NCBI GenBank assembly: GCA_027001815.1
Contig: JALTLT010000083.1
Location: forward strand, 1 to 7,182
Direction of reading: 5' to 3'
Length of the DNA stretch: 7,182 bases
DNA from: Gammaproteobacteria bacterium
Lineage (GTDB): Bacteria > Pseudomonadota > Gammaproteobacteria > JALTLT01
The notes beneath the pieces were generated by a model. The model ran no database searches. It was not told where the DNA came from and saw only the letters and a list, made by a program, of their open reading frames with translations. Each line of letters opens with the position of its first letter. Within the stretch, counting starts at the first letter, position 1. Made by a program: the position numbers and the translations under genes. Positions 4,794-7,182 of this stretch are shown here, in pieces.

Positions 4794-7182
4794 CAGGCCG
4801 GCAGCCGCCCCCCCAGCAGGAGCTCCAGGGCCTGCTCCAGCGGCACCGGCGGCGAGTAGAGATAGCCCTGGGCGCGTGAGCATCCCATGGCCAGCAGCGC
4901 CTCGGCCTGGCTGCGGCTCTCGACCCCCTCCGCCACCACCTCCAGCCGGAAGCGGCGGGCGATCTGCAGGATCGTCTCGACCAGTGCGGTCTGTCCCTCG
5001 TCGCCGAGGAAACTGGTGACGAAACTGCGGTCGATCTTGAGAGTATGGGCGGGCAGCCGGTGGAGGTAGGAAAGGGAGGAGTAGCCGGTGCCGAAGTCGT
5101 CGAGGGCGATCCGGAAGCCCATCTCCTTCAGTTTCCCGAGTCCCGCGTTGCCGGAATCGGGATTGCGCAGCAACAGCCCCTCCGTCACCTCCAGGCGCAC
5201 CTGTTCCGGCCGCACGCCCTCGCCGAGGAGGGTCCGCTCCAGGCACTCCAGGAAGTCGGCCTCCCCGAAATGGACGCAGGAGAAGTTGACCGCCACGAAG
5301 AGGTCGGTACGTCCGGTCTCGTGTTCCAGCCGGCCCAGTGTCCGGCAGGCGGCCTGGAGCATCCGGCGATCGATCTCCCGGACCATGCCCGCCTCCTCGG
5401 CGAGGGGGATGAACCGGTCGGGCGGGATCATCCCCCGCTGAGGATGATTCCAGCGGGCCAGGACCTCGAAGCCGACGATGCGACCGTCCTCCAGCTCCAC
5501 GATCGGCTGGTACCACGCCTCCAGTTGCTCCCTGGAGAGGGCCTGTTTCAGGCCCTGTTCCAGGGCCAGTGCCTCCTGGGCCATGCGGTGCATGGCGGAG
5601 TCGAAGATCACGGTACACCCCTTGCCCTCCGACTTGGCCTGGTACATGGCCGTGTCGGCGTCCCGCAGCAGTTCCTCCAGGGTGGGTGACGGGCGGTCGG
5701 TGAAGGCGATGCCGATACTGGTCGAGGTACTGACGCGCCGACCATCCAGGTCGAAGGGCTGCTCCACCGCCTGGTGGATCCGTTCCGCCACGTGGGTGAC
5801 GGTGGCGGGGTTGGGGATATCCTCGAGCAGTACGGTGAACTCGTCGCCGCCGAGGCGGGCCACCGTGTCCTGAGGACGGACGCAATCGGCGATTCGACCC
5901 GCCGCTTCACAGAGGAGGCGATCGCCCAGGTCGTGGCCAAGGGCGTCGTTGATGGTCTTGAACCGGTCGAGGTCCAGGAACATCACTGCGGAGACCCCCT
6001 CGCCCCGTCGCCGTTCAGTCTCGAGTCTGTGTTGCAGACGGTCGAGGAACAGCCGCCGGTTGGGCAGGCCGGTGAGGGCGTCGTAAAAGGCCTGCCGCTC
6101 CAGGTGGTCGCGCGCCAGCTCCCGCTCGATGAGGTTACCGAGGATGTCGGCCACTGCGGTGAGGAACCCCTCCTCCTGTCGATCCGGTCGCCGGCCCGCC
6201 TCCACATGGAGAGTGAACAGCCCGAGCGCGCGTTCGCTGCTGAAGATGGGAACGCAGTAGTGGCCGTGGGGTTCGGGATCGGGGCAGGCGCGGTTGTGAC
6301 AGGGGGCGACCCGATCGACGACGGTCATGCGACGGTTGTCGATAGCGGAGCCACAGGAGCAGACGCCCTCGCCGGCCGGGGCGGCCGGCGGAGCGGCGGG
6401 TACCGACACCGCCGGTTGCAGCCGCCCGGTGCGGGGATCGATGAGGTAGATCGAGCCCCGGGGAAGTACTCCCGGGACCGGTCCATGGGAGAGCGATTCC
6501 AGGATGCGCCGCAGGCGGGCCTCGAAGGGCAGGTCGGAGAGGGAGAGGGAGAGAATCTCTCCGAGGCTCCGTTCCCGCTGGAGATCCTTCTCCATCTGTC
6601 CCTCCATGTGGGCGCGCTCCTGCATCCAGTGGCGGATCTGGGTGGCGATCCAGAAGATGCCGGTGAGCCCCAGCAGCCAGATCACCCCATGGCCGAGAAG
6701 GGTGCTCTGCCGTTGAGGCGCCATGGCCGCGGCGAGGGGGGCCAGCGGCACCTTGACCGAGAGGGCCCCCAGCACGTCTCCCGGCTGGATGTCGGGATTG
6801 CGATGACAGCTCAGACACTCCGGGGTGGCGATGCGGGGCTGCATCTCCCGCCACACCCATTCGCCGTCCAGGCGCGTCAGTTCGCTCCAGTTCGGGGCGC
6901 CGGCGTGGAGCTGGCGCAACGATGCCCGTTCCCACTCGTCGGGGCGGTTGGCCTCGGCGATCGGCTGCAGGGAAGTGGCCCTCACCCGTACGATCGGCCT
7001 CTTCCCCTCGATCGATTCGTCCACCAGCCTCACCAGATAGGAGGAGTTGACCAGGGTGAGAGTGGTTCCCTCGGGACCGGGGATGTCACGATGAGGCAGG
7101 TGGGCCAGAAAGGGATTGGGTTCCACTCCCTTCTCTGTGGGGACATAGATGCCGCCGACCCTGGTGATGAGGTGCCGGATGG
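4793..7182 (-). CDS. Heme-sensor GAF-GGDEF-EAL c-di-GMP turnover protein (5' end cut by window)
   Basis: The frame is open to the window edge; 795 residues are visible. The GTG at 7126 is not the true start, since the upstream codons read RVGGIYVPTEKG, leading into PNPFLAH: conserved Tll0287-like (DUF3365, PF11845) sequence. Numbering from that GTG, the domains are: Tll0287-like sensor to about 128, with a c-type heme motif CLSCH at 104-108; one membrane helix at about 143-162; a GAF-like domain at about 200-335 with CSCG (256-259), further Cys at 276, 281 and 291, and PHGHYCVPI (286-294); GGDEF at about 345-510 with GGDEF at 426-430 and inhibitory-site RxxD at 417-420; EAL at about 525-775. 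EAL reads EVL but keeps Glu554, and Asn614, Glu646, Asp676, Asp677, Lys697, Glu733 and Gln753 complete the phosphodiesterase set. The protein is probably anchored in the inner membrane with the heme domain in the periplasm; it may both make and degrade c-di-GMP. The ligand is unknown. Confidence 0.95.
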   Translation of the reverse strand, partial: IRHLITRVGGIYVPTEKGVEPNPFLAHLPHRDIPGPEGTTLTLVNSSYLVRLVDESIEGKRPIVRVRATSLQPIAEANRPDEWERASLRQLHAGAPNWSELTRLDGEWVWREMQPRIATPECLSCHRNPDIQPGDVLGALSVKVPLAPLAAAMAPQRQSTLLGHGVIWLLGLTGIFWIATQIRHWMQERAHMEGQMEKDLQRERSLGEILSLSLSDLPFEARLRRILESLSHGPVPGVLPRGSIYLIDPRTGRLQPAVSVPAAPPAAPAGEGVCSCGSAIDNRRMTVVDRVAPCHNRACPDPEPHGHYCVPIFSSERALGLFTLHVEAGRRPDRQEEGFLTAVADILGNLIERELARDHLERQAFYDALTGLPNRRLFLDRLQHRLETERRRGEGVSAVMFLDLDRFKTINDALGHDLGDRLLCEAAGRIADCVRPQDTVARLGGDEFTVLLEDIPNPATVTHVAERIHQAVEQPFDLDGRRVSTSTSIGIAFTDRPSPTLEELLRDADTAMYQAKSEGKGCTVIFDSAMHRMAQEALALEQGLKQALSREQLEAWYQPIVELEDGRIVGFEVLARWNHPQRGMIPPDRFIPLAEEAGMVREIDRRMLQAACRTLGRLEHETGRTDLFVAVNFSCVHFGEADFLECLERTLLGEGVRPEQVRLEVTEGLLLRNPDSGNAGLGKLKEMGFRIALDDFGTGYSSLSYLHRLPAHTLKIDRSFVTSFLGDEGQTALVETILQIARRFRLEVVAEGVESRSQAEALLAMGCSRAQGYLYSPPVPLEQALELLLGGRLPA

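Noticed and set aside
5045..5689. Plus-strand frames opposite the c-di-GMP gene
   Set aside because: Shadow frames; the minus strand carries continuous, motif-complete GGDEF and EAL domains there.

Overview
The window looks like chromosomal DNA from a GC-rich gammaproteobacterium. The HemN is of the enterobacterial/pseudomonad type and matches the family to its last residues, AroC is a normal bacterial chorismate synthase, and a 12-helix transporter follows aroC. A c-di-GMP protein with a c-type-heme-like sensor domain fits an environmental, respiratory bacterium. The genus cannot be named from this sequence.

Layout. Bases 1-208 form a nearly perfect giant inverted repeat: 80 bp perfect arms, or 84 bp with one mismatch, around a 40-48 bp centre. 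The left arm starts at the window edge. Bases 209-404 are a non-coding leader with a good sigma-70-like promoter (TATAAT at 329-334) and a 16-nt hairpin at the predicted transcript start. A plus-strand cluster follows: a small acidic protein of unknown function (405-740), oxygen-independent coproporphyrinogen III dehydrogenase hemN (788-2188) and chorismate synthase aroC (2237-3343). The gaps are only 47-48 bp, so one operon is likely. A repeat-like hairpin (3372-3437) then separates aroC from an MFS transporter of the HcaT-like type (3455-4615). Bases 4616-4792, between convergent genes, hold no gene but contain a row of hairpins, one of which repeats a sequence found in the aroC-MFS gap. The minus strand from 7182 down to 4793 is a single long reading frame still open at the window end: a 5'-truncated sensor protein with a Tll0287-like (DUF3365) domain carrying CxxCH, one membrane helix, a Cys-rich GAF domain, GGDEF and EAL.

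How the genes relate. hemN and aroC are housekeeping biosynthesis genes (anaerobic heme synthesis; end of the shikimate pathway) that probably share a transcript but no pathway. The transporter may be an aroC neighbour by old synteny rather than function. The c-di-GMP protein is a separate transcription unit that probably links a redox or ligand signal outside the membrane to c-di-GMP turnover inside. I saw no CRISPR array, tRNA, rRNA, insertion sequence or defence system. The least ordinary features are the giant palindrome at the left edge, the intergenic hairpin family, and the extra cysteines in the GAF domain.
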